Source: Gracilariopsis chorda
Taxonomy: Eukaryota; Rhodophyta; Florideophyceae; Gracilariales; Gracilariaceae
Direction of reading: 5' to 3'
DNA length: 64,000 nt
Assembly (NCBI GenBank): GCA_003194525.1
Contig: NBIV01000302.1
Span: 37,310 to 101,309, forward strand
A model generated the notes under the pieces. The model was not told where the DNA came from and ran no database searches. It saw nothing but the letters and a program-made list of their open reading frames with translations. Shown in pieces: positions 21,717-31,671 of this stretch. Positions within the stretch are counted from its first letter, which is position 1. Every line of letters begins with the position of its first letter. The translations under genes and the position numbers were made by a program.

Positions 21717-23318
21717 CGGTGATGGTGGGCAACATAGATTGGATAAGACATTATTGACTAAAAGTGTACAGATAGAACTGTTTTGTCACGCGAAGGCGGA
21801 CGAGCGCAAAAGATATTTGGTGATGGCGCAAATGGACCCGCCTCAGTCTTTCATTGTAGATAGTAGAAATGAGTTTGCTGAAGTATATGAAAGTTTGCAG
21901 CTATTGAAGAGGCGATCGCGGCCCAGTTTCGCTCCCGATGGGATGTACCCTTCGTAGATATGAAGAGGAAGTCTGGCAAAGATGATTTGGGCACGGGTTA
22001 GACCGCTTATACAAGATGTAAGAAGAATATCTATGGCATGGTTTGCTGTTTTTGTTGAGGGGCGAGCGGAGGCTCCCTAGAGCAAAGAGCTGAAAGTGCG
22101 TAGGAATGGTTGATTTTGATGCGAAGGATGCACTGTAAAGATGAACGTAACAATGAAGATAGTGCAAGTGTCTGCCCCTAACGTTTGTGCAACACGCTCA
22201 AAGACGGTGGCAGTTATGGAGGCGAAGAGGTTTACGAAACGATTACGGATGAACTGCGAACTTTACGGAAGAGATGAGTGAGCACTGATGGATGTATGGC
22301 GATGATAATGGAACGGAGTATTATCGAAGAGAGGAAGATAGGGAAGCGTCGGAAACTTACAGGTTGTGTTCCTCTACTTTGGCTGGCTGTGGATGAGCGG
22401 CAGAAGATTCTGTGCAACGGACTACGTGAATTACAACCAATACGATTTCGACACAGAAATGTACGGAGAACCCCTCCTATGCTTCTTCAAGGATGATAGG
22501 TGAATATGGCGCATGAAGAATGTATAAGCAATGAGATGAAAGAATATGCGCTTGAAGAAGGGATGCGAAGCAAGCATGATGTTGGAGGAAGACGGCGGGC
22601 GAATAGAACTGTCGCAAGAGCGGTCCGTGATCGAGGTCGTAGCCCCGTTCAGGACTGGGACGTGGAACGGGGGTAAGGTTCGACGGCTCACAGTGATGAA
22701 TGGACCAATGGCATTGGCGTGCATGATTGAAAGATGAGTGTTGGGCATTCACTACAAGTAGCCTTCGTAACAGGCCACAACACATGGTTGGCTGCGAATG
22801 GTTGTGCTCTTTTTGGAAGTTGTTTTGATTTGGCGTTGTACTGTACCCGGCTTGTACAGCCATGCAGCGATAACTCTATCGACGCGCACGTGCTGGCTGA
22901 GGCTGGGTACGGTAACCGTTGGTGCCAACGGTACTAAAGATATGTGATGATGGACACGGCCTAAACGTTCATTCGAGAGCAATGGAGACGTGGACGTAGC
23001 CAAAGGACTTTTAACGAAGCGACACGATTATGAACATGAGACGAGGACGGACATGGCAGGATCTTAAAAAAGGGCAAGGCCCTGTGGTAGATTGTGCAAG
23101 GGCGATTGATCTGAAGAGAGAGGCGGCGCTCCACAGGCACAGCGATGGGGGGCGCGGTTGAGTGGCTGGGGAAACGACACGCGCTTGCTGCGCGTGAAGG
23201 ACACGATTGTTGGCGTAGTTGACACGCTTGAGCGTGGCGCGCGACAGGCCGGCGGCGAAGACGGTCTCGAGAGTGGGTGACGAGCGGTCTTTTATAGGTC
23301 GGCGCGAGATCACGAGCC
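21717..23318. other. Intergenic, no supported gene
   Basis: Only short overlapping frames on both strands, none with motifs. Confidence 0.45.
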
Positions 23319-23384
23319 GGGGTGATGCTGGGGGTGATGCGGGGGGTGATGCGGGGGGTGATGCGGGGAGTGATGCGGGTGGGG
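23319..23384. repeat. Minisatellite, about 12-15 bp unit
   Basis: The word GGTGATGCGGGG repeats about five times with small variations. It encodes ITPR or HHPP repeats on the minus strand, but no gene is supported there. Confidence 0.75.
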
Positions 23385-23660
23385 AAGCACGGGGGTGCGG
23401 ACTGAGATGAGGCAGCTACGAGAAGCGAAGCGGAAGCAGATTGCTTGTTGTTGCAATTGGCAGCGAGCCGTCGGGAATGCTGATACGGTGAGGACACACT
23501 CACACGACAAGCGCTGCAGCCGTTGGTGGCCTTTCAGGAGAAGAAGACAGAACTTTTATACCGGATGGCCACGTCTGGTACCTTTGGACTTGGCGGTGGA
23601 GCAGAGGAGCGACCGGAGGAGTTGACTACGCAGCGCGTGCAATGCGCGCGGTTGTTTTAA

Positions 23661-23695
23661 CGGGTTACGGGTTAAAGGGTTAACCCTTTGGGTTA
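23661..23695. repeat. GGGTTA-rich palindrome
   Basis: AAAGGGTTAACCCTTT (23674-23689) is a perfect 16-bp palindrome, flanked on both sides by further GGGTTA words. Confidence 0.7.
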
Positions 23696-23849
23696 CCCTT
23701 GGTAGACGCAGGTTACAGTCAGTCGTGTGACGCACAACTGGAAAACGGTGCACGCGTGGCGACGCACTGGCACACACCGCCCACCACTACGACCCTCGAA
23801 ATGAGTCCAAAGGTGCGCCTTCATTGCATTTGCCCGCCAGCCCCTGCGC

Positions 23850-24183
23850 GCGTGTCAATTCCCCCCCTCACCCCCTCACCCCCTCCCCTCCCCTCCCCTC
23901 AACCATCCCCACCCCCATTTTAACCCGCCTCTCTCACTCCCCATCTCACTCGCCCATCACCACACTCCCATCATCATACACCCGCCCGTCATCACACGCC
24001 CCTCCGCTTGCTCTCAACGTCCCTCACACAATCGCTATTCCCACCCCCACTTCCCCACAGATGCCTGTCCCCCCCTGCTCTCATCTCTCGTCTTCAACCA
24101 CTTCCCCACATCCTCAATTGCCTCTCTCTGCCCCCACCTCCTCCCCCTCCCCCCCCCCTTTCCCCTCCCCCCGCCCATGAAGC
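23850..24183 (+). promoter_or_regulatory. Pyrimidine-rich leader of the PAP2 gene
   Basis: The coding strand is dominated by C-runs (CCCCTCACCCCC, CCCCTCCCC) up to the ATG at 24184. The composition resembles the leader before the DHH/CBS gene. It is likely promoter or 5' UTR, by inference from position. Confidence 0.4.
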
Positions 24184-25302
24184 ATGGACGTGCCAAAGCA
24201 TCCGCACTCCGATTCCGCAAAACCATCCGCTTCTCCCCCTCCAAACCCCCCCGTTGCCTCCCGCTTCATTCTCCCCGCTCGTACCCGCTTCCAACTCCCC
24301 TTCCCCTCCATTCTGGAGAATGGCTTCGCCTCCTTCGATAACAGGCTCGTCGCTCTTTGTCAACGACGAACAGACGGTTTCGTTCATTACTTCAGTATGG
24401 GTCTCACCTTTTTCACTTCCATCGAAGTCTCCCTAGTTACACCCCCCGCCCTTTACGCCCTCGGATACGATTCCGCCGCCGGTTTGTGCGCCTCCGTTCT
24501 TCTCGTCCTCGGCATCATCAGTCAGGTCCCCAAAAAGTTCATCTTCAGACCCCGTCCCTGGATGGTCGGTCGCGCCTTACCAATCCGTCAAGACCGCACT
24601 TCCAGCTTCCCCTCGCGCGCCGTCGTCTGTGCCGTCGTCTTTTCCTGGCTCATTGCCCAATCCCTCCATTTGGAAGGCTTGCTTGTACATCCTCTCACTC
24701 GTTTAAAACTGTGGTCATGTATTCTCGCAGTCGCTTCGCTCACCGCTTTTGCAAGAATCAACGTCGGTGCTCACTACCCTTCGGACACCATCTTGGGCTT
24801 CATCTTGGGGCTCTTCGTCATTACTGTCGGAAGTCGTCTTGAGACTCAACTCTGGCACCGAACCTGTCCTATACGATACGCCCAAACCGCTCCCACCGTA
24901 CACTGGGCCCAGGCACTAGCCCCTCCGGCCAGACGTACCATATTCGTTATGACATTACTGGCCTATACAATGACACTCATATCCATTCAGGGCTTTTGGG
25001 TCAAGTGCAGCTATGTTTACGGTTTGCTCATGGCTTCCACAACCTTCCGCGCCACTTACTTGTGTGCCCATGCTTTCGATGCGCTTCAAAATATTGCCGC
25101 ATTGCGTCAAATTGATGATCACGGATCTTTCCGAGATCATGTACGCGCCGTTGCCACTTTTGTTGTGTTACTTGTGTTTGGTATGCTCACCCGATCGAAA
25201 AAGGGCATGTTTCGCGTTGTATCGTTCACTATCATCTACATTGGGACGCTGCTTGCGTTGATTGTTTGGAGACTACGACCGCCTGTTCTCGAACACACAT
25301 AA
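24184..25302 (+). CDS. PAP2-family membrane phosphatase
   Basis: An uninterrupted frame of 372 residues. After a Pro/Ser-rich N-terminus of about 40 residues there are about seven hydrophobic segments, so it is an integral membrane protein. The three PAP2 motifs are visible: K117-x6-R124-P125, SFPSR at 141-145, and R191-x5-H197-x3-D201 (RINVGAHYPSD). H197 would be the phospho-accepting His. Motif 2 normally reads PSGH or SSGH; here it is PSRA, so the usual His is replaced by Ala146. The family dephosphorylates lipid phosphates such as phosphatidate, sphingosine-1-phosphate or polyprenyl diphosphate. The substrate cannot be read from sequence, and activity may be altered. Poly-C leader upstream, no intron needed. 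Confidence 0.82.
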   Translation: MDVPKHPHSDSAKPSASPPPNPPVASRFILPARTRFQLPFPSILENGFASFDNRLVALCQRRTDGFVHYFSMGLTFFTSIEVSLVTPPALYALGYDSAAGLCASVLLVLGIISQVPKKFIFRPRPWMVGRALPIRQDRTSSFPSRAVVCAVVFSWLIAQSLHLEGLLVHPLTRLKLWSCILAVASLTAFARINVGAHYPSDTILGFILGLFVITVGSRLETQLWHRTCPIRYAQTAPTVHWAQALAPPARRTIFVMTLLAYTMTLISIQGFWVKCSYVYGLLMASTTFRATYLCAHAFDALQNIAALRQIDDHGSFRDHVRAVATFVVLLVFGMLTRSKKGMFRVVSFTIIYIGTLLALIVWRLRPPVLEHT

Positions 25303-26141
25303 TCCATCAAGTAATCGGGCCCATCTTGAAGAGTTTATACCTTTTTTGAATTTTCACACCTTGCCGCTTTCGTCATCGCGCTTGGATCAGAGCTTTTTTC
25401 TTGCTCCATTCGTGTTATTGTTTTTTATTTTGCCCCGATGGTGTCAACCACAGACGCTGCGATACACCACTGCCTTCTCTTGTTGTAGTGAGTGGTTGTG
25501 TGTGGATGCTGACGCCGGTCTTGGCTAGTTACATACGCTGGCTTTGAATCACTTTCAAGACGTGCTGCATGGCAAAGCTTGACCTGAACGTTGGAAAGCG
25601 TTCCGATTTCTTGCTGCTGCAGCTTGTAGTGTTGGTACTGCGCTACAAATGCGTCAATTGGGAGGGTGGGTGTTTGGGGGGCTGGGGGTGGGAGGATGTT
25701 GAATGTCTTCCGTCAAGCCGCGTACTCAAAAGAATCTGGCAGCGAGTAGGCAGCGAATATGATCGAACAGAGTGCACCAACTCTATGTGCTGCAGTACAC
25801 GGATTTTGTTTTCCATATGCTTCCGCCGTACTCGTGAAACGGGCGGAGATTTTTTTGCGTCTTGCACAGACTAACTTGTTGCCTCGCTTATGTAAAGAGC
25901 AATCCTACTGACTGAAAGCTGGCCCGTTTTTCAGATATGTGCAGTGAGGGTTGGCAGTATAACCTTCTGCGCTTGGTACATCGCTAAGCTTTTAACCTCT
26001 ACAAAACCTGTAACTTTCTCGGCTGTTTGAAACATGTGGGAACTTGAAACACTAGGAAACGAGGCTATACGCCATATTGGTAGAAGGCACGCAGATACGA
26101 CGGCTACGGGAAATAATAAATCGGTTCGCTTTGCAGACAGT
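25303..26141. other. Intergenic, no supported gene
   Basis: 3' flank of the PAP2 gene and left flank of the Harbinger element. The frame at 25569-25874 has no motif. Confidence 0.5.
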
Positions 26142-26164
26142 GGGTCGCTCCGAAAAACACAAAT
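26142..26164 (+). repeat. Harbinger left TIR
   Basis: Inverted counterpart of 28791-28813, two mismatches by eye. Begins GGGTCGCTCC. Confidence 0.8.
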
Positions 26165-26458
26165 TTGTACCAGCACTCAAATATCAAAATACGTATTGAC
26201 AGATTTGATACGACTGAAATGGGCACGAAAAGTCCGTACCAATTCGGCAACTCTCGCACACAATTGTGTGCGAGTACGACACCGAGTACGAGCGTCCCTA
26301 TGCCTTCTATATCTGCACTCTTGCTCGCGATGCTGGCGCACCGTCAGCGCCAGGTGCCACGGATCGGCTAACGAAATCGATTAACGATTGCAGGAAGAAG
26401 ACGTCGAGACCGCAGAGTAACTCGCCGGGCTTTACAAAGTCCTGCCATTTCCCCATTT

Positions 26459-27478
26459 ATGGTGCTGCTTCAGTCAATGTGCGATCAATCTTTGATAACG
26501 GTGACTGGCTTTGACCATTACACGTTTGTTGCTATACTACAGCAGTTTGCTCCACTATATCGCAGATTTACTCGCTACTCGGAAGATGGAGTCATCAGAA
26601 TCATCGCCTTAACGAATCGCACAAGGGGGAGGCCGAGAAGTATGTCCGCGACTCAGTGTTTGGGGTTGGTTCTTGCATGGCACAGAACACGCGGATCGAT
26701 TTTTACGTTATGCATGCTCTTTGGCATTACATCGTCTGCTTGTTCAATTTTCATTCGCTTCGGGAGAAGGCTTCTACTTCGTGTACTTTCAAGGGACAGC
26801 CGGGCACAAGTACGGATGCCGGATCAGCACGAGATGGAACAGTATAAGACTGCCTTTTCCACTAGGTACATGTCTCTACAAAATGTGTACGCTGTAGCGG
26901 ATGGCTTCAAGCTGTACTTGGAGCATTCTGGGGACTTCGTAATTCAAAACATGTTTTACAACGGCTGGACTCATGACCACTACGTTGGTAAAGTCTTTGT
27001 TCTTGCACCGTCAGGGACTATCGTATCATGCGCAATAAATGCACCTGGATGTATGCATGACTCAAAAATAGCAGAATGGGGCGGAGTATACAAAAAACTT
27101 GAAGATTGCTACAGGACTTACGGGGGCCGATGTGTGGTAGATTCTGCGTTTTCAAAAGGAGATTATCCGTTTCTCATCAAATCCGCTCAAGATGAAACTA
27201 GGGCAGATGGTGCGGCCGAAGTCGTTCTTTTGAGACAAGCAACTTTTGCAAGACAAGCGTCGGAGTGGGGTATGAGGGCTTTTCAAGGCTCATTCCCAAG
27301 AATGAAGGATCGACTCGTTTATGAAGAACACGGAGAACGAAAGCTAATTCTATACTGTACCGTCCTACTCTTCAACGTGAGAGCTCGTATGGTTGGTATC
27401 AATCAAATCTTATCATCGTATATGCCGCATCTTAGTGCAGAAGCTAACTTTTTCTTGCACGAATCGCTACATATCTAA
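26459..27478 (+). CDS. Harbinger-type DDE transposase
   Basis: An intact 339-codon frame. The order of DDE_Tnp_4 motifs is complete: D148 in AVADGFKL, D201 in GCMHDSKIAEWGG, the DSAFSKGDYPFL segment, and E269 in ASEWGMRAFQGSF. The N-terminal third contains a helix-turn-helix-like region (TQCLGLVLAWHRTRGS) as in the family. These enzymes cut and paste DNA by metal-dependent chemistry and usually need a partner Myb/SANT-like protein, which lies on the opposite strand. The stop codons of the two genes overlap (27475-27478). An upstream in-frame start is not evident; shorter frames at 26034-26514 are in other frames. Confidence 0.88.
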   Translation: MVLLQSMCDQSLITVTGFDHYTFVAILQQFAPLYRRFTRYSEDGVIRIIALTNRTRGRPRSMSATQCLGLVLAWHRTRGSIFTLCMLFGITSSACSIFIRFGRRLLLRVLSRDSRAQVRMPDQHEMEQYKTAFSTRYMSLQNVYAVADGFKLYLEHSGDFVIQNMFYNGWTHDHYVGKVFVLAPSGTIVSCAINAPGCMHDSKIAEWGGVYKKLEDCYRTYGGRCVVDSAFSKGDYPFLIKSAQDETRADGAAEVVLLRQATFARQASEWGMRAFQGSFPRMKDRLVYEEHGERKLILYCTVLLFNVRARMVGINQILSSYMPHLSAEANFFLHESLHI

Positions 27479-28512
27479 AGTTCTTTATCGCGAGCGTTTT
27501 GAGCTACAAGCATGGTCATCATTTCCATAAGCTGCTGGTGTCGTGTAGCCTCTTCTTGAGCTCTCCTTCTGTTCTCTTCTCGATCCTCTCGACGACACCT
27601 CATATCCTCCTCTCTACGCCGTTGCTCTTGCAACAGCGACATTTGAAAAAGCTGGTAAAAATTATCTCCTTCGGTTTCCCTTGATGTGCGTGAGAGACGA
27701 GCTTGGGACCTCTTGAAGACGATGGGGCGCACTCCCATAGTCGGGCGTGGACTATCAACAGAATCAGCGAGAGTGTTGCTCGGGGTGGCGGGAACGTGCT
27801 CAACATTTGGCGAGTTCGGGGCAGCGAGCTCGTTTTCATCGGCATCCATTGTGTCATCAGCTTCGTCATCACTGCTCGGTAGAATTCCACCAATAGTCTC
27901 TTCTGCACCTGCACCTTCGCCTATGTCAGCTCTCTCGCACATACGAAAGCGTAAACGCTTAGCTCGTCGCACGTCATCCGGCATCCGTGGATCGCCAGTT
28001 GGAATTTTACGACGGTGGAGTGTAGCAAACTTACGCTTGATACTATCCACAGTGCGGTTTTCTACGAAAAATATCTCGCCGTGCTCTTTTGCAACCATAT
28101 CCCACTCCTCTTTACAAAGAGGTAGATACTTCTCAATTACATTTAATACACTTTCGACTTCTTTTTGCGTAAAGCCGGTACCTCGACTAGAACCAGAACG
28201 GCGGCCGCCTCGCTGACAAGGTCACGGTCTCGGGCGATGAGCAATGGTAGGAGTATGACCACCATTCCCAAGTTCATATGCCTGGGAATGGGACTGCAAA
28301 GCCGCTGTAGAAGTTGCGCGTGCAGAAGGCGCATTCTGCGAAAGCACGGCACCGGCAGTGCGTGGAGGCGGTTGAGAAGCGCCCAGCAATGGCGCCGGGG
28401 TAGTGGGGGGCTGCGGAGAAGAATCAACAGATAGAGGTTCTTCAACGGGAGTGGTTGAAGCAAATCCGGAAGTCGGTGAAGCGGAGTGAAAAGGGATGTC
28501 TGCTGGAGCCAT
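27475..28512 (-). pseudogene. Harbinger partner SANT/Myb-like DNA-binding ORF, one in-frame UGA
   Basis: From ATG 28512 the minus frame runs to a TGA at 28222-28224 and continues in the same frame to TAG 27475. The second part begins with a SANT-like helical domain (GFTQKEVESVLNVIEKYLP, CKEEWDMVAKEH, then RTVDSIKRKFATLHRR and PTGDPRMP). This matches the trihelix-like domain found in many algal and oomycete Harbinger ORFs. An acidic middle follows, then a long charged coiled coil (QEQRRREEDMRCRREDREEN). The first part, upstream of the UGA, is Pro/Ser/Thr-rich. ATG 28098 would give only half of the SANT domain, so the UGA most likely inactivates the protein unless read through. Confidence 0.78.
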
Positions 28513-28790
28513 CTGAAGGGCAACGGTTCTGGACTTGAAACCGCAGGGAGGCAGTAGGGGGAAGGGAGGGGCGGGTGTTTGGTGGTAAATGGTACGTAAG
28601 CCCGCCTTTCAAGAAGGTCGTTCTCAACGCTCAGAGTATGCGTAGCGCGCTTTCTCTTATTGCGCGCCAAAATTTGATATTTGCTACATTGGAGCAATCT
28701 GTCTGACGAGTGGGTGGCATAACCACTTCGAGCGGTTTGCGCACACTCTTTTGGTGCAAATGCTATCAATTTGAGTACACGCATTTTGCG

Positions 28791-28813
28791 ATTTGTGTTT
28801 TTAGGAGTGACCC
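28791..28813 (-). repeat. Harbinger right TIR
   Basis: Inverted counterpart of 26142-26164; ends GGAGTGACCC on the plus strand. Confidence 0.8.
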
Positions 28814-30588
28814 GGTAGCAGAGACCAACTACAAGAGACCAAAGTCAGTATTCAAACCACCAAAAGTACTCAAAGTTTTAGCAAAAAGTAGAGACAGTGA
28901 ACCTATATAGTGTCAGACCGCGCACAGTACAGTTGTCGCATGGGCTTATGACATGTCTGAGAAGTTCATGTTTTGCGCAGTATGGGGGACCTCGTTCACT
29001 AGCAAATGTATCCGGCGCAGGAATCTGTCGGGAGTCCGTCTAGGTCTCCTGGGAGATAAGTCTTTCCTTTTATACAGATACTACGCGGCCTTTGGATAAT
29101 TAGGTCTTTCAGCGGCAGACGTAGCGCCCAGAGGACGAAATTCAATCCTTCTCTGTCAGTGACAGACTTGTACGTGTGTTCCGAACCGTACAGCCAGAAG
29201 CTCCAGCAAACCATTATAAATATGGCGAGCAAATTACGAAACTCGACCATCCCACCGTTAGGTCGTCAGCGCGCAAAAGCTATGCACTGAAAAGAACTTT
29301 CAATAAATCTCCCACCAAAACCTTACATCCCGCAAGCAATCCGCCGTGCATGCACAGAATTAGCACAAAAAAGCGGTATGAGTTAGTCATCACCGCAAAA
29401 CAAACCACCCACTACCACCATACTTTACAAAACACTACAGAAAAATCCATATTGCTCTCAAACCGTTCCAAATTCCATATCGTAATCCTGAAAACATTGC
29501 ACTGTGAAATTACGGTCTCACTCAACAGTTAATAACCCAGGACACAACAAACCATCCCACAAAAAACTCAGCGCTCCTAAAATACATCTAAGCAGCACAG
29601 ATTGCCGCAAACCTGTGGAGCAATTTTCCTAGATCAGCATTCTTCTCAAGTTGTTTGCAATCTTTCTATTTTTCCAAGTCAGCTTGGTGAAAGAGCCTTC
29701 TGTACCACACAGTGTTCGTTTTAAAACGTTTGTAGGTTCCGACTATATCGACGGAAAGGTTACTAAAAACTTGGGCTACCAGCGGATCGACGTAGTGCAC
29801 AGGTTCTTGTACTCAGTGTCCCAGCTCATGGACAATCTAGAAATAAAAGGTTAAAATAGGTGGAAGAACCAAAAAAACTGTACAACCCGGGGGTCGTCTA
29901 GTAGGTTGAAAGAAAACCAACGGTGAGGATTTTGCTGATTCATCCAGCAATGCAACACTCAATACGTAGTCAAACAGCTATCTGTTCCCAAAGAAAGAAA
30001 GTGACCAAAACGGTAATGACAGTTGAGATCTGGCAAAATCACGAGATAAGACAGATCAAAGATTTGATATGATAATTTGCAGTTGATTATAATGAAACCG
30101 TACGCAGTGGAAACCCGGGACAATTTGGTCACTTTGAGCAGGCAATAAACTCAGAGCCGAGTTACAGCTTTTTCTTTGCCTAAAACTGGCATGGCCACGC
30201 TGTCCATTCTCAATTACTATTGGGTCATAAGAAGACTACAAATACTACAACCGTATTGTGCCACACCTGTTCTCCAAACTTTTGTGTCAATGAGTGCCAC
30301 AGCAAGCTACGGCGCATCACCACTCGTTATAATCATGCCCGCCATGAATAAAGTGCTTATTGTTACGACAAATTCATCTATTTGAGATATCATAAATTTG
30401 AGTGTCATTATGCACGAGGAAACGACACTAGACGACGACAGTCCTTAATATGCCCCATTTTTGGATGAGATAGGATAAGAAACAGTTTCGTAGCTCTAGA
30501 GGACCAGCACAGGCGTTCAATGCAAATGTAGTGAAACGTTACACACTGCGACGAAGAACCAAGATGCAAGGTAGAAAGGAAACCCGGT
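28814..30588. other. Intergenic, AT-rich, no supported gene
   Basis: Frames at 29176-29532 and 29651-29854 have no motifs. No LTR or TIR pair was found. Confidence 0.45.
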
Positions 30589-30658
30589 AGTGACCGTACA
30601 ACACAACGGGAGACAAAGCCCGGTTCAATTTAGCAAAAATACTACACCAGCGGATAAT

Positions 30659-30984
30659 CTACGCGATCAAAACCTTAGATCTAGCGTAGTGCTGATGATC
30701 AGTCATAGTGTAGCGCAATGGTCTACACGCACGACCAAAACCTTAGGTCTAGTGCGCGGCGAAAGTGCACCGTCCTACACAACACGAGCCTAAACAAGGG
30801 CAGTGTAGTAAAAGCACGTGGGAAGATGCGGGAGACCAAGCCGCAACACGTGAAGGGGTGAGTGTTGAACAATGTGGTTGATAGCAGGGAGAAGCAATCT
30901 GCTCTAGGAGAAGGTGGGGGTTGCCAAAGACAGGAGAAGTGGTCTGGCCCGAGTTGGCTTGGAGGCCGCCGAACTCGGGCTTTT
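30659..30984 (+). ncRNA. Candidate structured RNA (hairpin cluster)
   Basis: Four hairpins follow one another. H1 (30659-30689) and H2 (30728-30756) have the same architecture: an outer stem, an inner 4-bp stem, an identical AAAACCTTA loop and a TA bulge on the 3' side. Stem bases differ but pair in both (GATC:GATC versus GACC:GGTC; CTACGC:GCGTAG versus CGCAC:GTGCG). H3 (30815-30852) nests TGCGG:CCGCA inside CACGTG:CACGTG. H4 (30947-30980) pairs GCCCGAGTT with AACTCGGGC and is followed by TTTT, like a pol III stop. Strand and transcription are inferred; no B box is seen. Confidence 0.3.
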
Positions 30985-31170
30985 ATAGACAATCGTACTA
31001 TTTGCATACCCCCTAGTTCTGCATACTAGGTCTAAGTAACAACCCATCATAACCTGTTATGGGACACCTCTTTGCCATGACGGAACAGCTTGGCAAAAGT
31101 TATTATAGCTCTTAGGGTATTTTGTCGTCTATATAATATCTGCTGAGGGCAGTAGATAACTCCACGAACA

Positions 31171-31596
31171 TTGTTCCAGCCACCTCATCTGCCCAGGCCA
31201 GACGCAACCGCCATCATTTGCCATATGTCTGAGGAATCCAGTTACTCTATTCCATACTGTGACCTCCTTGAAGTGGGAGCCGAAGAAGAGAGCGCACCGG
31301 CAACTTCGTGGACCACACAAATGGCGACGAAAACACTTCCTGATAATGTTGAGGGCTTCGGATTCTTTTCTTCCTTGGTAGAGGAGCTAGATGAGGTACT
31401 ACGTCGTATTTCTAAAAGAAAAATGAAATGGGAAGAAGCTTCTGTGGTACTGAATGACCTCATTGCCCAGGCATCGAATCTTTACGTGCGTGGGCTACTA
31501 CATGAAGTGGTGTTTTCTGCAAACTGTCGTCTTTTGATTACCGTCGGCCCTATTCCACTCCTTTTCACTATTCTTGATATCCGTCTAGACAAATAA
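31171..31596 (+). CDS. Hypothetical small protein
   Basis: A 141-codon frame (ATG 31225 is an alternative start). It has an amphipathic helical stretch (SSLVEELDEVLRRISKRKMKW) and a hydrophobic C-terminal stretch (CRLLITVGPIPLLFTIL), no recognised domain. It sits between the hairpin cluster and the antisense PCH2 fragment. It may be a chance frame. Confidence 0.25.
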   Translation: MFQPPHLPRPDATAIICHMSEESSYSIPYCDLLEVGAEEESAPATSWTTQMATKTLPDNVEGFGFFSSLVEELDEVLRRISKRKMKWEEASVVLNDLIAQASNLYVRGLLHEVVFSANCRLLITVGPIPLLFTILDIRLDK

Positions 31597-31671
31597 ACGA
31601 TACCTCTTCTTCATTGTGATACTTTGGTTGCTGTGGTTGGTGTTGCTGCTCCTGCTGCTGCTTTTGTGCAT

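Larger units (their letters stand above)
26142..28813. mobile_element. Harbinger/PIF-type DNA transposon, TIR-bounded
   Basis: The left end GGGTCGCTCC followed by GAAAAACACAAAT (26142-26164) is matched inverted at the right end (28791-28813) with two mismatches by eye, giving terminal inverted repeats of about 23 bp. Inside are a DDE_4-type transposase on + and a SANT-like DNA-binding ORF on -, the two-gene set of PIF/Harbinger elements, arranged convergently. A clean 3-bp TAA/TTA target duplication is not seen (AGT on the left, GGT on the right). Transposase is intact; the partner ORF has one in-frame UGA. Confidence 0.85.

Noticed and set aside
23319-23384. CRISPR-like array
   Set aside because: The units are contiguous with no spacers and the context is eukaryotic; it is a minisatellite.
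23661-23720. Interstitial telomere array
   Set aside because: Only a few GGGTTA words are present and no tandem array is formed.
30690-30760. tRNA gene or tRNA-derived SINE (A-box-like TAGCGCAATGGTCTA)
   Set aside because: No B box at the right distance and no acceptor stem; the neighbouring stems do not form a cloverleaf.
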